A stretch of DNA of 64,000 nt from Agromyces aurantiacus (GTDB lineage Bacteria > Actinomycetota > Actinomycetes > Actinomycetales > Microbacteriaceae). The notes under the pieces were generated by a model. It was given only the letters and a program-made list of their open reading frames with translations. It did not search any database and was not told the DNA's origin. Positions within the stretch are counted from its first letter, which is position 1; each line of letters opens with the position of its first letter. Of the stretch, positions 1 through 11,900 are shown piece by piece. Location: positions 744,001-808,000 of the forward strand of contig NZ_JAFBBW010000001.1 of NCBI RefSeq assembly GCF_016907355.1, in the 5' to 3' direction. Both the position numbers and the translations under genes were made by a program.

Positions 1-219
1 TGGTGCGGGTGGACTCGGGCGAACTCGGGATTCGATGCATCCAAGGGGTGAGGTGGTCGGGGTGTGCGGTCTCGAGTCCCGGGTTGGTGTGGGTGGACCC
101 GCGCGAACTCGGGATTCGGTGCCCCGGGGGTCGGGTGGTCCGGGGTTGAGGTGGTCGGGGTGTGTGCGGTGCCGGGTCCCGGGTTGGTGCGGGTGGACTC
201 GCGTGAACTCGGGATTCGG
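1..219. repeat. Family A array: 46-nt nested palindromes
   Basis: Two full copies lie at 74-119 and 174-219 with a 100-nt period, and a partial copy (1-37) is cut by the window edge. Each copy has outer arms near GAGTCCCG and CGGGATTC and an inner near-palindrome around GTGCGGGTGGACTCGC. The spacers are also related: a GAGGTGGTCGGGGTGTG stretch recurs at about 50 and 149. The same 46-nt element forms the array at 52193-52403. This stretch upstream of the LuxR-type regulator otherwise holds no convincing gene; its apparent reading frames come from the repeats. Confidence 0.85.
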
Positions 220-307
220 TGCATCCGGGGGCAGAAGCGGCCCCGGGCGCCCGCGGCTCCGGGCCTGCACGGTTGCGATCTCCGCGACGCGCGGGCACGA
301 TCACTGC

Positions 308-2890
308 ATGGGGCGGGCCCTCCTCGAACGCGATCGCGAGCTCGACGCGCTGCGATCCGCGGCGCGCGATGCGGCCCGCGGGCGCGGTCGAGTGGTGCTG
401 CTGCTCGGCGAGGCCGGGATCGGCAAGTCGACGCTCGTGCACGCGCTCCGCGCCGACCCGCCGGCAGGTGTGCGCGTCCTCCTCGGTTCGTGCGACGCGA
501 TGTCGACCCCGCGCCCGCTCGGGCCGCTCCGCGACCTCGCGGCGGAGGTCGGGCCCCGACTCGGTCAGGCACTGCGATCGGGCGATCGCGAGGAGGTCTT
601 CGAGGCCCTCCGCGACGAGCTGTCAGGCGCACCCGCGACGGTGCTCGTCGTCGAGGATGCGCAGTGGGCGGATGAGGCGACGCTCGACGCGCTGCGTTTC
701 CTCGCCCGGCGGATCGAGCACCTTCCCGCCGCGCTCGTGATCACCTACCGCGACGAGCTCGAACGCGATCACCCGCTGAGTCGCCTGCTCGGCGACCTCG
801 GGCACGGCGACCAGGTCGACCGCATCGCGCCGCGGCGCCTCTCGCCCGCGGCGATCGGCGAACTCACCGCGGGCAGCGGGCTCGACGTCGACCGCGTGGC
901 GGCGCTCACCGAGGGGAACCCGTACTTCGTGAGCGAGCTCGTCGCGTCGGCCGACGAGGCGGGCGTGCCGCCGACGGTCGTGGACGCGGTGACCGGTCGG
1001 CTCCGGCGGCTCGATCCCGCGAGCCAGGAGCACGTCGAACAGCTGGCCGTCGTGCCGTCGGCGGTCGACCTCGACCTGCTCGGTCGGCTCGTGCCCGGCG
1101 GGACCGGCGCGCTCCGGGCTGCGGAGGAGGGCGGCCTGCTCGTGGTCCAGCCCGACGGCGTGCGGTTCCGCCACGAGCTGACGCGGCGCGCCGTGGTCGA
1201 CGGGCTCCCGGCGTCGCGCCGGATCGAACTCGAGCGTCGGGTGCTCGCTGCGCTCCTCGAGACCGGCGGCGTCGACTCCGCGAGACTCGTGCATCACGCG
1301 CTCGCGGCGGGCGAGGTCGACGTCGTCGTCGAATGGGCGCCTCGGGCGGCACGGGATGCCGCGGCATCGGGCGCGCACCGCCAAGCGGCGGCGCACTTCC
1401 GCGTGGTCCGCGACCACGCCGGCCGCTACTCGCCCGCGGAGCGCGCCGACCTGCTCGAGGAGTACGCCATCGAGGCCTACACCGTCGGCTTCGCGGGGGA
1501 GGCGCTGGCTCCACAATCCGAGGCGATCGCGTTGCGCCGCGACCTCGGCGACGCGCATCGACTCGGCGCGAGCCTGCGCTGGATGTCGCGGTTCCAGTGG
1601 TTCGCCGGGAATCGGGCCGAGGCCGAGGCCGCGGCCGCCGAGGCATCCGCGGTGCTCGTCGACGCGGGTGACCCGAGCCTCTACGCGATGGCGCTGAGCA
1701 ATGAGGCGCAGCTCGCCCTCCTCGCACACGACACGCCGCGCGCCCTCGAGCTCTCGGGCCGAGCGATCGACATCGCCCGCGAGACCGGCGCGGCCGGCGT
1801 GCTCTCGCACGCCTTGAACAACCACGGCACGGCGCTCATGTTCCTCGCCGACGACGACGGCATGGGCGAGCTCGTCGAGGCGATCGAGGTCGCTCTGGCG
1901 GTGGACGACATCGAGAACGCCGCCCGCGCGTCGGTCAACCTCGTATGGGGACTGCTCGACCAGTACCGGCTCGACCTCGCGGAGCATCACCTCGCGCGCG
2001 CCCTCGAGATCTCGGAACGGGCCGAGTTCATCGGCTTCGTCACCTACCAGCAGATGGAGCAGGCGCGGCTCGACCTCGCCCGGGCCCGCTGGGACGACGC
2101 GCTGCACACGCTCGACCGCGAGATCGCCGCGCCGCACGCCCGATGCGTGGCGCTCACCGTCGCCGGCACCGTGGCGGTGCGGCGCGGTGACGGCGGCGGG
2201 GACGACCTGCTCGACGAGGCCCGGCGGCTCGCGGACGAGCTGGGCGAGCTCCAGCGGCGAGGACCGGTGGACGCGGCTCGCGCCGAGGCGGCGCTGCTCC
2301 GGGGCGACCTCGCGGCCGCCCGGGCCGTGGCACGGCCCATGTTCGACGAGGCCGATCGACTCGACGCGCGATCGCTTCGCGCCGAGCTCGCCTCCCTCCT
2401 GCGTCGCGCCGGGGACGAGGTCCCGGTCGCCGCCGACGACGAGCACCCCTTCGCCGTGCAGGCCCGTGGCGAATGGCGCCGCGCCGCCGACCTCTGGCAT
2501 GAGGCCGGCGCGCCCTACCAGGAGGCGGCCGCGCTCGCCGAGAGCCCCGATGAGTCGGACCTCATGGCGGCGCTGGCGATCCTCGACCGCATCGAGGCGG
2601 CACCGCTCGCGCGCGCGGTTCGGGCGACGCTGCGCGAGCGGGGCGTGCGCGCCATCCCGCGTGGGCCGTCGACGCTCACTCGTGCCAACCCGGCCGGCCT
2701 CACGGCGAGGCAGGTCGAGGTGCTGCGGCTCGTCGCCGAGGGGCGCACGAACGCCGAGATCGCCGATCGGCTCGTCCTGTCGGTGCGCACGGTCGACACG
2801 CACGTGGCCGCCGTCCTCGCGAAGCTCGGGGTGTCCACGCGCGGCGAGGCGGCACGGATGGCGCCGGACATCCTCGAGCAGGCCGGCTGA
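308..2890 (+). CDS. Large AAA-ATPase LuxR-family transcriptional regulator
   Basis: An 860-residue regulator of the LAL/MalT-like type. The N-terminal ATPase domain has a Walker A motif (GEAGIGKST, residues 34-42) and a Walker B region ([11 protein letters not shown], near 112). A long helical, TPR-like middle follows, and the C-terminus is a LuxR helix-turn-helix ([20 protein letters not shown], from about 798). Such proteins bind ATP and an unknown inducer and then activate transcription. The open frame extends upstream into the repeats, but ATG 308 is chosen because homology begins there; a CACGAT box 6 nt upstream would suit leaderless transcription. The next genes are two small proteins on the same strand. 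The inducer and targets cannot be read from the sequence; a sugar-related role would be a guess from the neighbouring amylase genes. Confidence 0.9.
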   Translation: MGRALLERDRELDALRSAARDAARGRGRVVLLLGEAGIGKSTLVHALRADPPAGVRVLLGSCDAMSTPRPLGPLRDLAAEVGPRLGQALRSGDREEVFEALRDELSGAPATVLVVEDAQWADEATLDALRFLARRIEHLPAALVITYRDELERDHPLSRLLGDLGHGDQVDRIAPRRLSPAAIGELTAGSGLDVDRVAALTEGNPYFVSELVASADEAGVPPTVVDAVTGRLRRLDPASQEHVEQLAVVPSAVDLDLLGRLVPGGTGALRAAEEGGLLVVQPDGVRFRHELTRRAVVDGLPASRRIELERRVLAALLETGGVDSARLVHHALAAGEVDVVVEWAPRAARDAAASGAHRQAAAHFRVVRDHAGRYSPAERADLLEEYAIEAYTVGFAGEALAPQSEAIALRRDLGDAHRLGASLRWMSRFQWFAGNRAEAEAAAAEASAVLVDAGDPSLYAMALSNEAQLALLAHDTPRALELSGRAIDIARETGAAGVLSHALNNHGTALMFLADDDGMGELVEAIEVALAVDDIENAARASVNLVWGLLDQYRLDLAEHHLARALEISERAEFIGFVTYQQMEQARLDLARARWDDALHTLDREIAAPHARCVALTVAGTVAVRRGDGGGDDLLDEARRLADELGELQRRGPVDAARAEAALLRGDLAAARAVARPMFDEADRLDARSLRAELASLLRRAGDEVPVAADDEHPFAVQARGEWRRAADLWHEAGAPYQEAAALAESPDESDLMAALAILDRIEAAPLARAVRATLRERGVRAIPRGPSTLTRANPAGLTARQVEVLRLVAEGRTNAEIADRLVLSVRTVDTHVAAVLAKLGVSTRGEAARMAPDILEQAG

Positions 2891-2963
2891 CGCCTCGCCC
2901 GTTCCGTGCCGTCCCGGCCGATCGCCGTCCCCTCCTACCGACGAGCCGCGGCCATGAGCCGCC

Positions 2964-2999
2964 GATCTCGGTAGCCGCCCCGGGTGATCTCGGTAGCCG
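2964..2999. repeat. 14-nt direct repeat, 22-nt phase
   Basis: GATCTCGGTAGCCG occurs at 2964-2977 and again at 2986-2999. The 22-nt phasing, about two helical turns, and the position upstream of the small membrane-protein gene suggest a regulator binding site. That role is inferred. Confidence 0.5.
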
Positions 3000-3087
3000 T
3001 CCCCGACGAGCGCCGATGCCCCTCTTCCGTAGAACAGAGATGAGCCCGATCGGGCCTTCGAAGATCGAGACGGAGAGGAGGGACGAG

Positions 3088-3198
3088 ATGCTCGCCACCA
3101 TGATCCTGCTGGGACTGCTCGCGGCCGCGGCGGTCGCCGGCGCATCCGTGCAGTTCCGCCGCGACGGCTATCGCCGCACGCCGACCCTGCCTCGCTGA
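3088..3198 (+). CDS. 36-residue single-span membrane protein
   Basis: A very short protein of unknown function: a hydrophobic helix (residues 1-20, LLGLLAAAAVAGA core) followed by a basic, Arg-rich tail. ATG 3088 is preceded by a strong GGAGAGGAGGG ribosome binding site. The frame opens further upstream, but that extension lacks a binding site. It lies about 200 nt after the LuxR-type regulator and just before another small gene, so the three may be linked. The layout suggests a small membrane peptide with a cytoplasmic basic tail. Confidence 0.55.
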   Translation: MLATMILLGLLAAAAVAGASVQFRRDGYRRTPTLPR

Positions 3199-3281
3199 CC
3201 TCCGTGTCCGACGCCGGTCCGCCGACGGGACTCATCACCGCACACACGATCCACCATCCGCATCCACGGAAAGACCTCACC

Positions 3282-3500
3282 ATGAACTCCGCAGCTCTCG
3301 CCCCCGCACCGTCCACTCGCGGCATCCGGCGCTGGACCCTTCCCGGGCGCATGCTCCGACGCATCTCCGCCGGGGTCGCGCGTGGCCGGTCGCACTTCCT
3401 CGAGGACCTGGACCCTCGGGAGGTCCACCGCCTCCAGCAGGAGGCCGACTCGCTCCGCACCGAGAACTTCCGCACCGTGGCGGTCGGTCGGCTCATCTGA
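3282..3500 (+). CDS. 72-residue hypothetical protein
   Basis: Unrecognised small soluble protein. The N-terminal half is basic and Pro/Ala-rich; the C-terminal half (about residues 40-65) is charged and probably helical (DLDPREVHRLQQEADSLRTE). ATG 3282 has a GGAAAG motif upstream and is preferred over an in-frame start at 3204. It follows the 36-residue membrane protein by 83 nt, and a strong hairpin 44 nt downstream closes the unit. Confidence 0.5.
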   Translation: MNSAALAPAPSTRGIRRWTLPGRMLRRISAGVARGRSHFLEDLDPREVHRLQQEADSLRTENFRTVAVGRLI

Positions 3501-3543
3501 GCCGCTCGATCGAGTCAGCGGTCCGGAGGCGGACGGAGATGCA

Positions 3544-3580
3544 GGGCGGCATCGGCGCGACTCGCGCGCCGATGCCGCCC
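3544..3580. terminator. Bidirectional hairpin terminator
   Basis: Perfect 16-bp stem (GGGCGGCATCGGCGCG and its complement) with a 5-nt loop. It sits between the converging ends of the small + strand gene and the - strand amylase gene. There is no strong T-tract on either side, as is common in GC-rich actinobacteria. Confidence 0.8.
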
Positions 3581-3625
3581 CTTCCCGGCTCACGGCGCCG
3601 GAAGCCCCGGCAGCCGTGAGGTCTC

Positions 3626-5728
3626 TCAGCTACACGGGTTGCCGGCGGAGACGGTGCCGTTCTGCACCTTCATCACGCCCGCCCCGATCGCGTAGTCCTT
3701 GCCGCCGTTGTTGTCCCACGAGCCCGAGCCGTTGTTGAACGCGGCGGTGACGCCGGTCGCACCGCCGAGGTCGATCGTCCTGACCTTCCAGCCCGCGCAG
3801 GCGTTCGCCATCGCGACGCCCGGCACGGCCGTCCACGAGCCCGAGCCCACCTGGTAGTGGATGTTCGCGGTGCTCCATCCGGTGGCGTAGTAGACGGTCG
3901 TCGTGGTCGGTTGCGCGGCGCACGGGTTCGTCGACGAGACCACCCCGTTGTTCACCGCGGCGACGGGGCCGGCCAGGGCGTAGTCGGCCCCGCCGTTGTT
4001 GTCCCAGGAGCCCGAGCCGTTGTTGAACGCCGCGGTGATGCCCGTCGCCGAGCCGAGGTCGATGATCTTCGACACCCAGCCCGTGCAGGCCGCGCCCATC
4101 TGCGCACCCGGCACCGTGGTCCACGTGCCGGAGCCCACGCGGTAGTGCACGTAGTGGTTCGTCCAGCCCTTGGTCGACGCGTAGTACACCGTCATGGTCG
4201 AGCCCGACGGCGGCGGGGTCGTGCCCGATCCGCCCGCCTTCGCCCCCGCGTGAAGGGCCAGCGCCGTGTCGGCGCCGACGGAGGCGGTGAAGCGACCGCT
4301 CGAGTCGACCGTGATGACGCCGCCGGCGCTGCATCCGCTCGCCGTCGGCAGCCCGGCGATGACGTTGCAGTACTGCCCGGCGGGGAGCGAGGTCTGCCAG
4401 GTGCGGTCGATCGCCGCGGTGCCGCGGTTGATGGCGACGAAGCCCTTGTCGGCCCGACCGAAGGCGATCGCCGACGAGCCGTTGTCCCACTTGTCCGTGA
4501 TCGCCGTGCCGTACGTGGCCGTGCGGAAGCCCACCATGTTCTCGATGGCGGTCCGGGCGTGCGTGCAGGTCCATCCGTTCTGCCCGCAGACGGCGTCGAC
4601 GACCTCGCCGTTTCCGGCGAGCGCCGGACCGGCGTCCGTGTTCGAGAACGCGTAGCCGGAGTGGACGGAGGGCGAGCCGTAGTTCCACGCCAATGTGAAC
4701 ACCTGCGCGAGGTCGTAGGCCGCGCCGTCCTTGTAGTTCAGCGTCTCGCCGTTGCGCTCGGTGTCGTGGTTGTCGACGAAGACCGCGGCGTTGGCGTTCG
4801 GCAGGAAGCCCGACCAGGTCGGGCCGATGCCGCTGCCGCTGATCAGCCAGTTCAGCGTCCGGCCGCCGAACGCCTCCTTGAGCTTGCGGGCGAACGCGAA
4901 CTCGTGGATGTCGCCAAGACTCGTGTACTCCTCGGGCTGGATCGGCTCGTTCGCGCGGATGACCTCCTGCACGACGTACATGCGCGCGCGGTCGTTGACC
5001 CGGGAGAGGATGCCCTGCATGTCGGTGGCCGCGATGTGCTTGACCGCGTCGATCCGGAACCCGTCGACGCCGAGCGAGACCAGGTCGTTGAGGTAGGCGG
5101 CGATGCGGCCCTGGACGTACGACGATCCGGTGTTCAGGTCGGCGAGATTGACGAGGTTGCACTCCTGCACCTCCCACCGGTCCTGGTAGTTCGCGATGTC
5201 TCGGCGGCACGAGTGGAAGTCCTGCGACTGGTAGGTCCCGGGGTAGTCGTAGTGCTGGTACGCCGAGCCCGCCCAGCCGACGCCGCCGTCGCTGTCGCCG
5301 CTCATGTGGTTGATCACGGCGTCGGCGATGACCTTCACGCCCGCGGCGTGGCAGGTGTCGACCATGGCCTTGAACTCGGCGCGCGTGCCGAGCCTGGACT
5401 CGACCCGGTAGCTCACGGGCTGGTAGTGGATCCACCACTGGGGGCCCTGCACGTGCTCCTGCGGCGGCGAGGTCTGCACGTAGCCGTAGCCGGCGGGGCC
5501 GAGGTTCTCGGTGCACTCGCGCGCGATGGCGTTCCACGTGTACTCGAAGAGCACGGCGGTGACGTCCTTGGGGCCAGGCGCGGCGGCCTCGGCGGGATCG
5601 GCCGGCACGGTCGGACCCGCGACGAGAATGGTGGCGGCGAGCGACGCGACGGCGATTCCGACGAGTGCTCGTAAACGCTTGCGGAGCGGGGTGCCGCGGT
5701 CGGTCCCGGCGGCATTCAGGCCTGTCAT
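3626..5728 (-). CDS. amyA: Secreted GH13 alpha-amylase with tandem starch-binding modules
   Basis: Endo-acting alpha-amylase for extracellular starch. The 700-residue protein begins with a basic, hydrophobic signal peptide (cleavage probably near AEA-AAPG). The GH13 barrel shows all conserved regions: DAVINH (about 134), GFRIDAVKH with nucleophile Asp227, acid/base Glu255 in VVQEV, and Asp322 in FVDNHD. After a short Pro/Ser linker, two copies of a module of roughly 90 residues (each with VYYAS/VYYAT, a WDNNGG motif and a final Cys) resemble starch-binding CBM25/26 modules. ATG 5728 has AAGGAA at the right distance. It is transcribed away from the amylopullulanase gene, and a LacI-type operator lies between them. 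Confidence 0.93.
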   Translation of the reverse strand: MTGLNAAGTDRGTPLRKRLRALVGIAVASLAATILVAGPTVPADPAEAAAPGPKDVTAVLFEYTWNAIARECTENLGPAGYGYVQTSPPQEHVQGPQWWIHYQPVSYRVESRLGTRAEFKAMVDTCHAAGVKVIADAVINHMSGDSDGGVGWAGSAYQHYDYPGTYQSQDFHSCRRDIANYQDRWEVQECNLVNLADLNTGSSYVQGRIAAYLNDLVSLGVDGFRIDAVKHIAATDMQGILSRVNDRARMYVVQEVIRANEPIQPEEYTSLGDIHEFAFARKLKEAFGGRTLNWLISGSGIGPTWSGFLPNANAAVFVDNHDTERNGETLNYKDGAAYDLAQVFTLAWNYGSPSVHSGYAFSNTDAGPALAGNGEVVDAVCGQNGWTCTHARTAIENMVGFRTATYGTAITDKWDNGSSAIAFGRADKGFVAINRGTAAIDRTWQTSLPAGQYCNVIAGLPTASGCSAGGVITVDSSGRFTASVGADTALALHAGAKAGGSGTTPPPSGSTMTVYYASTKGWTNHYVHYRVGSGTWTTVPGAQMGAACTGWVSKIIDLGSATGITAAFNNGSGSWDNNGGADYALAGPVAAVNNGVVSSTNPCAAQPTTTTVYYATGWSTANIHYQVGSGSWTAVPGVAMANACAGWKVRTIDLGGATGVTAAFNNGSGSWDNNGGKDYAIGAGVMKVQNGTVSAGNPCS
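5670..5683. promoter_or_regulatory. Weak LacI/CRE-like site inside amyA 5' end
   Basis: CGTAAACGCTTGCG matches the LacI-family consensus TGNAANCGNTTNCA except at its first and last bases. It lies in the signal-peptide coding region, where a bound repressor could block elongation. Weaker than the perfect site at 5882. Confidence 0.35.
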
Positions 5729-5881
5729 GGAGCGGATTCCTTTGCAGATCTGCGGTTCCAGGCCGGGAACCCCGGAAGCCCGCGCCACTGCCGCGTCGCT
5801 GCGGCAGCCGCGTCACGACGACGACTGCCCCCCAAGATAGGGACGGGTCGGGAACCGCGCAAGAGTTCGGCGCCGCAATGT

Positions 5882-5895
5882 TGCAAGCGCTTGCA
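5882..5895. promoter_or_regulatory. LacI/MalR-type operator between amyA and apu
   Basis: TGCAAGCGCTTGCA is a perfect 14-bp palindrome and an exact match to the LacI-family (CcpA/MalR-type) consensus TGNAANCGNTTNCA. It lies in the divergent control region of the two starch enzymes, 154 nt from the amyA start and 76 nt from the amylopullulanase start, so one repressor could control both. Similar sites flank malE near 61.65 and 61.75 kb. Confidence 0.75.
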
Positions 5896-5970
5896 TTAAC
5901 GCGGCCTCGCGCGATAGCGTCGCACCCAATGTCGGTGGCACGTCGTCGTGCCGGGAATCGGGAGTCAAGG

Positions 5971-8900
5971 ATGACGCAACGCGCGCGCGTTCGAAGGTGG
6001 TTGGCAGCGGGACTGACGGGCGCGGTCGCGGCATCCGTCATCGCCCTGGTCCCCACGATGGGAGCGGCATCCGCCGAGGGCGACACGTTCGCCCTGGTCG
6101 GCTCGCTGCAGTCCGAGCTGGGCTGTTCGGAGGACTGGCAGCCCGCGTGCGAGGCCACGCACCTGCTCCCGACCGACACCGCCGGCGTCTACGCCGCGGA
6201 GTTCACGGTGCCCGCGGGCTCCTGGGAGTACAAGGTCGCCGCGAACGACTCGTGGGATGCCTCGTGGGGCCTGAACGGCGGCGGCGACAACATCCCGCTC
6301 ACCGTCGCGGGCGACACCCGCGTGCGCGTCGTGTTCGACGACGCCCAGAAGCGCGTCGGGCTCGAGCTGCTCGACACGCGCGGCGCCTATGACGACGCGG
6401 CTGACGGCGGCCTCGTGGCCGCGCCTGCCCGCCAGCCGGGCAGCGACGAGAACTTCTACTTCGTCATGACCGACCGCTTCGCGAACGGCGACCCCGCCAA
6501 CGACCAGGGCGGCCTCGAGGGCGACCGCATGGTCACCGGGTTCGACCCGACCGACAAGGGCTTCTACCAGGGCGGCGACATCCAGGGCCTGCGCGACCGG
6601 CTCGACTACATCGACGGGCTCGGCACCACCGCGATCTGGCTGACGCCGAGCTTCAAGAACCGCCCGGTTCAGGGCGAGGCCGCGAACGCGAGCGCCGGCT
6701 ACCACGGCTACTGGATCACCGACTTCACGCAGATCGACCCGCACCTCGGCACCAACGCCGAGCTGGAGGCCCTCATCGCCGAGGCGCACGCCAAGGGCAT
6801 CAAGATCTACTTCGACATCATCACTAACCACACGGCCGACGTCATCGACTACGAGGAGCAGCAGTACTCGTACATCGACCAGGCGACGAGCCCCTACACG
6901 GATGCCTCGGGCACCGCGTTCGACCCGGCCGACTACGCCGACGGCGACCCGGCGTTCCCGGCGCTCGACCCGGCGACGAGCTTCCCCTACACGCCCGTCG
7001 TCGCCCCCGAGGACGCCGACCTCAAGGTCCCGGCGTGGCTGAACGACCCCACGCTGTACCACAACCGCGGCGACTCGACCTGGTCGGGCGAGTCGGTCAC
7101 CTACGGCGACTTCGTCGGCCTCGACGACCTCATGACCGAGCACCCGACCGTGGTGAACGGGTTCATCGACGTCTACAAGACGTGGGTCGACCTCGGCATC
7201 GACGGCTTCCGCATCGACACCGCCAAGCACGTGAACTTCGAGTTCTGGGAGCAGTGGTCGACCGCCGTGCTCGACTACGCCCACGCGCAGGGCAAGCCCG
7301 ACTTCTTCATGTTCGGCGAGGTCTACGACGCCGACCCGGTCAAGCTCTCGCCGTACGTGCGCAAGACCGACATGAACTCGGTGCTCGACTTCACCTTCCA
7401 GTCGCAGGCCGTCTCGTACGCGTCGGGCAACAGCGCGAAGAACCTGCAGTCGCTCTTCGCCGGCGACGACTACTACACGACCCCCGACTCGTCGGCGACG
7501 GCCCTGCCGACCTTCCTCGGCAACCACGACATGGGCCGCGTCGGCTACTTCCTCGCCTCGACGGGCGACGCCCTGCAGCGTGACGAGCTCGCGCACGAGC
7601 TCATGTACCTCACGCGCGGCCAGCCGGTCGTCTACTACGGCGACGAGCAGGGCTTCGCGGGCACCGGCGGCGACAAGGACGCCCGCCAGACGCTCTTCGC
7701 GACGCAGGTCGGCGAGTACGCGAACCAGCCGCTCGTCACCGGCGAGAACGCGGGCAGCGTCGACCGCTACGGCACGGACGCGCCCCTCTACCAGCACATC
7801 GCGGCGCTCGCGGCACTGCGCGACGCACACCCCGCGCTCGACCAGGGTGCGCAGATCGAGCGGTACGTGACGGATGGCGCGGGCGTCTACACGTTCAGCC
7901 GCGTCGACCGCGACGAGAAGGTCGAGTACCTCGTGGCCGTGAACAACGCGGCCGAGGCGAAGACGGTCGACGTGCCCACGCTGACCGCGGATGGCGTGTT
8001 CTCGCCCCTGTACGGCACCGACGGCCCCGGGGTCGCCGCGAACGCCGAGGGCGTGCTCTCGGTGAGCGTGCCGGCGCTCGGCGCGGTCGTGCTGCAGGCC
8101 GACCGGCAGGTGACCGCTCCCGAGGCGGCCGCGGCGATCACGGTCGACGTCCCCGCTGCGGGCGCCGGCGTGAAGGGGGTCACCCCGGTCTCGGCGGACG
8201 TCGCCGACTCGACGTGGCAGGAGACGAGCTTCGCGTGGCGCGTCGCCGGCTCCGACGAGTGGCACGCGCTCGGCACCGCCGAGGACACGACGCCGCGCGT
8301 CTTCCACGACACGGCGGGCCTCGCGAACGGCACGCTCGTCGAGTACCGCGCGATCTCGACGGATGCCGCGGGCCACCGCGCGGCCGCGTCGAGCTACGCG
8401 TCGGTCGGCAATGCCGTGAACCTCGTCGTCGAGGAGGAGCCCGAGCCCGAGATCGCCCTCGTGACGGTGCCCGGCAACCACAACTCCGAGATGGGCTGCG
8501 CGGGCGACTGGGCCCCGGGCTGCGAGGCCGCGAAGCTCACCAAGCGCGCCGACGGCATCTACGCCGGCACCTTCCAGATCCCGGCCGGCACCTACGAGTA
8601 CAAGGTCGCGCTCAACGGGTCGTGGGCGCTGAACTACGGCGCGAACGGCGTGCAGGACGGCCCGAACGCCACCTACACGACGGATGGCACGACGCCCGTC
8701 ACGTTCTACTGGGACCCGCGCACCAAGGTGTTCTCCTCGACCGCCGAGGGCCCCATCGTCACGCTGCCGGGCAACCTGCAGTCCGAGCTCGGCTGCCCCG
8801 GCGACTGGGCGCCCGACTGCATGGTCACGTTCGCGCAGGACGGCGACAAGGACGGCGTGTACGAGTTCGCGACCGACCAGCTGCCCACCGGCAACTACGA

Positions 8901-11900
8901 GGTGAAGGTCGCGCACGGCCTCTCGTGGGACGAGAACTACGGCGTCGGCGGCGCACCCGGCGGGGCGAACTACTCGTTCAGCGCGACCGAGGGCAAGCTC
9001 GTGACCTTCCGGTACACGCTCGCGACGCACGTGCTCGACATCGAGGTGGCCGACCCGCCGCTGGCCGGCACGGGCGCGCAGCGCGCGTACTGGCTCGACG
9101 CCGACACGCTCGCGTGGCCGCAGTCGCTGCTCGGCGGCGCGCAGGCGGGCGACCTGACCTTCACGCTCGAACACTCGGCCGACGCCGGGCTCGCGGTCGC
9201 CGACGGCGCCGTGACGGGCGGCGGCGACCCGATCGCGCTCGAGTTCGACCCCGCCGGCATCGGCGACGCGCTCGCTGCGACCTACCCGCACCTCGCGGGC
9301 TACGTCGCCCTGCGCCCGGTCGGCCTCGACCGCGCGGCGATCGCCTCGCTCGTCACCGAGGAGCTCCAGGTCGCCCAGCGCGACGGCGACACGCTCACGG
9401 CGTTCACCGGCGTGCAGCTGCCCGGCGTGCTCGACGACCTCTACGCCGACGGCGTGGCCTCCACCACGCTCGGCACCTCGTGGAGCGGCGACCGGGCCAC
9501 CCTCGCGGTGTGGGCGCCGACCGCGCGCTCGGTGTCGCTCCAGCTCTGGGACGCGGGCACCACGGGCGACCCGCAGGTGCTGCCCGCGACGTTCGACGCG
9601 GCATCCGGTGCCTGGTCGGTGACGGATGACGCGGTCGACGCGGGCAGCGAGTACCGCTGGCTCGTCGAGGTCTTCGCCCCCTCCACGGGCGCGATCGAGA
9701 CGAACTCGGTGACCGACCCGTACTCGCAGGCGCTCACGGTGAACTCGGCGCGCACGGTCGTCGTCGACCTCGACGACCCGTCGATCGCCCCCGAGCAGTG
9801 GGCCGAGACGCCCGCGCCGGTCGTGGAGCGCGCGGTCGACCGCGCCATCTACGAGCTGCACGTGCGCGACTTCTCGATCACCGACGAGACGGTCCCCGAG
9901 GAGGAACGCGGCACGTACCGTGCGTTCACGCGCGACAGCGCGGGCGCCGCGCAGCTGCGCGAGCTCGCCGAGGCGGGCATCAACACGGTGCACCTCCTGC
10001 CGACGTTCGACATCGCGACGATCGAGGAGCGGCGCTCCGAGCAGGCCACGCCCGACTGCGACCTCGCGTCGTTCGGACCGGCCTCGCCCGAGCAGCAGGC
10101 GTGCATCAACGCCATCCGCGACCTCGACGGCTTCAACTGGGGCTACGACCCGTTCCACTTCCAGGCGCCCGAGGGCTCCTACGCGGTGGATCCGGATGGC
10201 GCGTCGCGCGTCGAGGAGTTCCGCGAGATGGTCGGCGCGCTGCACGCCACGGGCCTGCAGGTCGTGCTCGACGAGGTGTACAACCACACCGCCGAGTCGG
10301 GTCAGGGCGGGAAGTCGGTGCTCGACCGGGTCGTGCCCGGCTACTACCAGCGGCTCAACGCGCTCGGCGCCGTCGAGACCTCGACGTGCTGCCAGAACGT
10401 GGCCACCGAGAACGCCGTCGCCGAGAAGCTCATGGTCGACTCGGTCGTGCTCTGGGCCAAGGAGTACAAGGTCGACGGGTTCCGCTTCGACCTGATGGGC
10501 CACCACTCGAAGGAGAACATGCTCGCGGTGCGGGCCGCGCTCGACGAGCTCACGCTCGAGGAGGACGGCGTCGACGGCTCGAAGGTCTACCTCTACGGCG
10601 AGGGATGGAACTTCGGCGAGGTCGCGAACAACGCCCGGTTCGAGCAGGCCACGCAGGGCCAGCTCGGCGGAACGGGGATCGGCACGTTCAACGACCGGCT
10701 TCGCGACGGCGTGCACGGCGGCAGCCCGGTGGTCGGCGACTCGATCTTCGACCAGGGCTTCGGCACGGGCCTCGCGGGCGACCCGAACGGCACGCCCGTC
10801 CGGGAGGGCACGCGCAACCTCGGCCAGCAGACCGACCTGGTGAAGGTGGGCCTCGCGGGCAACCTGCGCGACTTCCAGTTCACCGGATACGACGGCGTCG
10901 TGAAGACCGGCGCCGAGGTCGACTACAACGGCGCACCCGCCGGCTACGCCGACCAGCCCGACGAGGTCATCAACTACGTCGACGCGCACGACAACGAGAC
11001 GCTGTACGACCTCGGTGTCCTGAAGCTGCCGACCGACACGTCGATGGCCGACCGCATCCGCATGAACACGCTGTCGCTCGCGACCGTGACGTTCTCGCAG
11101 ACGCCCTCGTTCTGGCACGCCGGCACCGAGCTGCTGCGTTCGAAGTCGCTCGACCGCAACAGCTACAACTCGGGCGACTGGTTCAACCGGATCGACTGGA
11201 CCGGCCAGGAGTCGACCTTCGGGTCGGGTCTGCCGATGGCGGCCGACAACGCCGACAAGTGGTCGTTCATGGAGCCGCTGCTGGCGGATCCGGCGCTCAA
11301 GCCCGGTGCGGCCGACATCGCCGCGGCCGAGGCATCCGCGCTCGACCTGCTGCGCGTGCGCTCGTCGGTCGACCTGATGCAGCTGGGCTCGGCCGAGCTC
11401 ATCGAGCAGAAGGTGTCGTTCCCGAACAGCGGCCCGGATGCCACGGACGGCCTCATCGTGATGCTCATCGACGACCTCGTCGGCGACGACGTCGATGAGG
11501 AGCTCGAGGGCGCCATGGTGGTGTTCAACGCCTCGCCCGAGGCGATCACCGAGCAGGTCGACGGGCTCGCCGGGCGCGACTTCGCGCTGAACGCGGTGCA
11601 GGCCGGCGGCGCCGACGAGGTCGTGAAGGGCACGTCGTGGGATGCCGCGTCCGGCACGCTCACGATCCCGGCGCGCACCGCGGCGGTCCTGGTCGACGAG
11701 CAGGAGCCCGACGGCGTGGCGACGGTCACGCTCGCCGCGCCCAGCAAGGCGATCGCGAAGGCCGGCAGCACGGTCAAGGTCAGCGGGCAGGTCACCGCGC
11801 TCGACGGCTCGCGTCCGGTGGGCACCGTGTCGGTCCTGGTCGACGGCCAGGTCGTGGCGACCGAGCCGGTCGAGTCGAAGGACAAGGGCGGGTTCAGCGT

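Noticed and set aside
35..307. Upstream extension of the LuxR regulator by 91 codons
   Set aside because: The extension translates the palindromic repeats and has no ribosome binding site; homology starts at 308.
623..3496. A 957-residue minus-strand frame over the LuxR regulator and small genes
   Set aside because: Shadow of the real plus-strand genes; no recognisable motif and it spans intergenic repeats.
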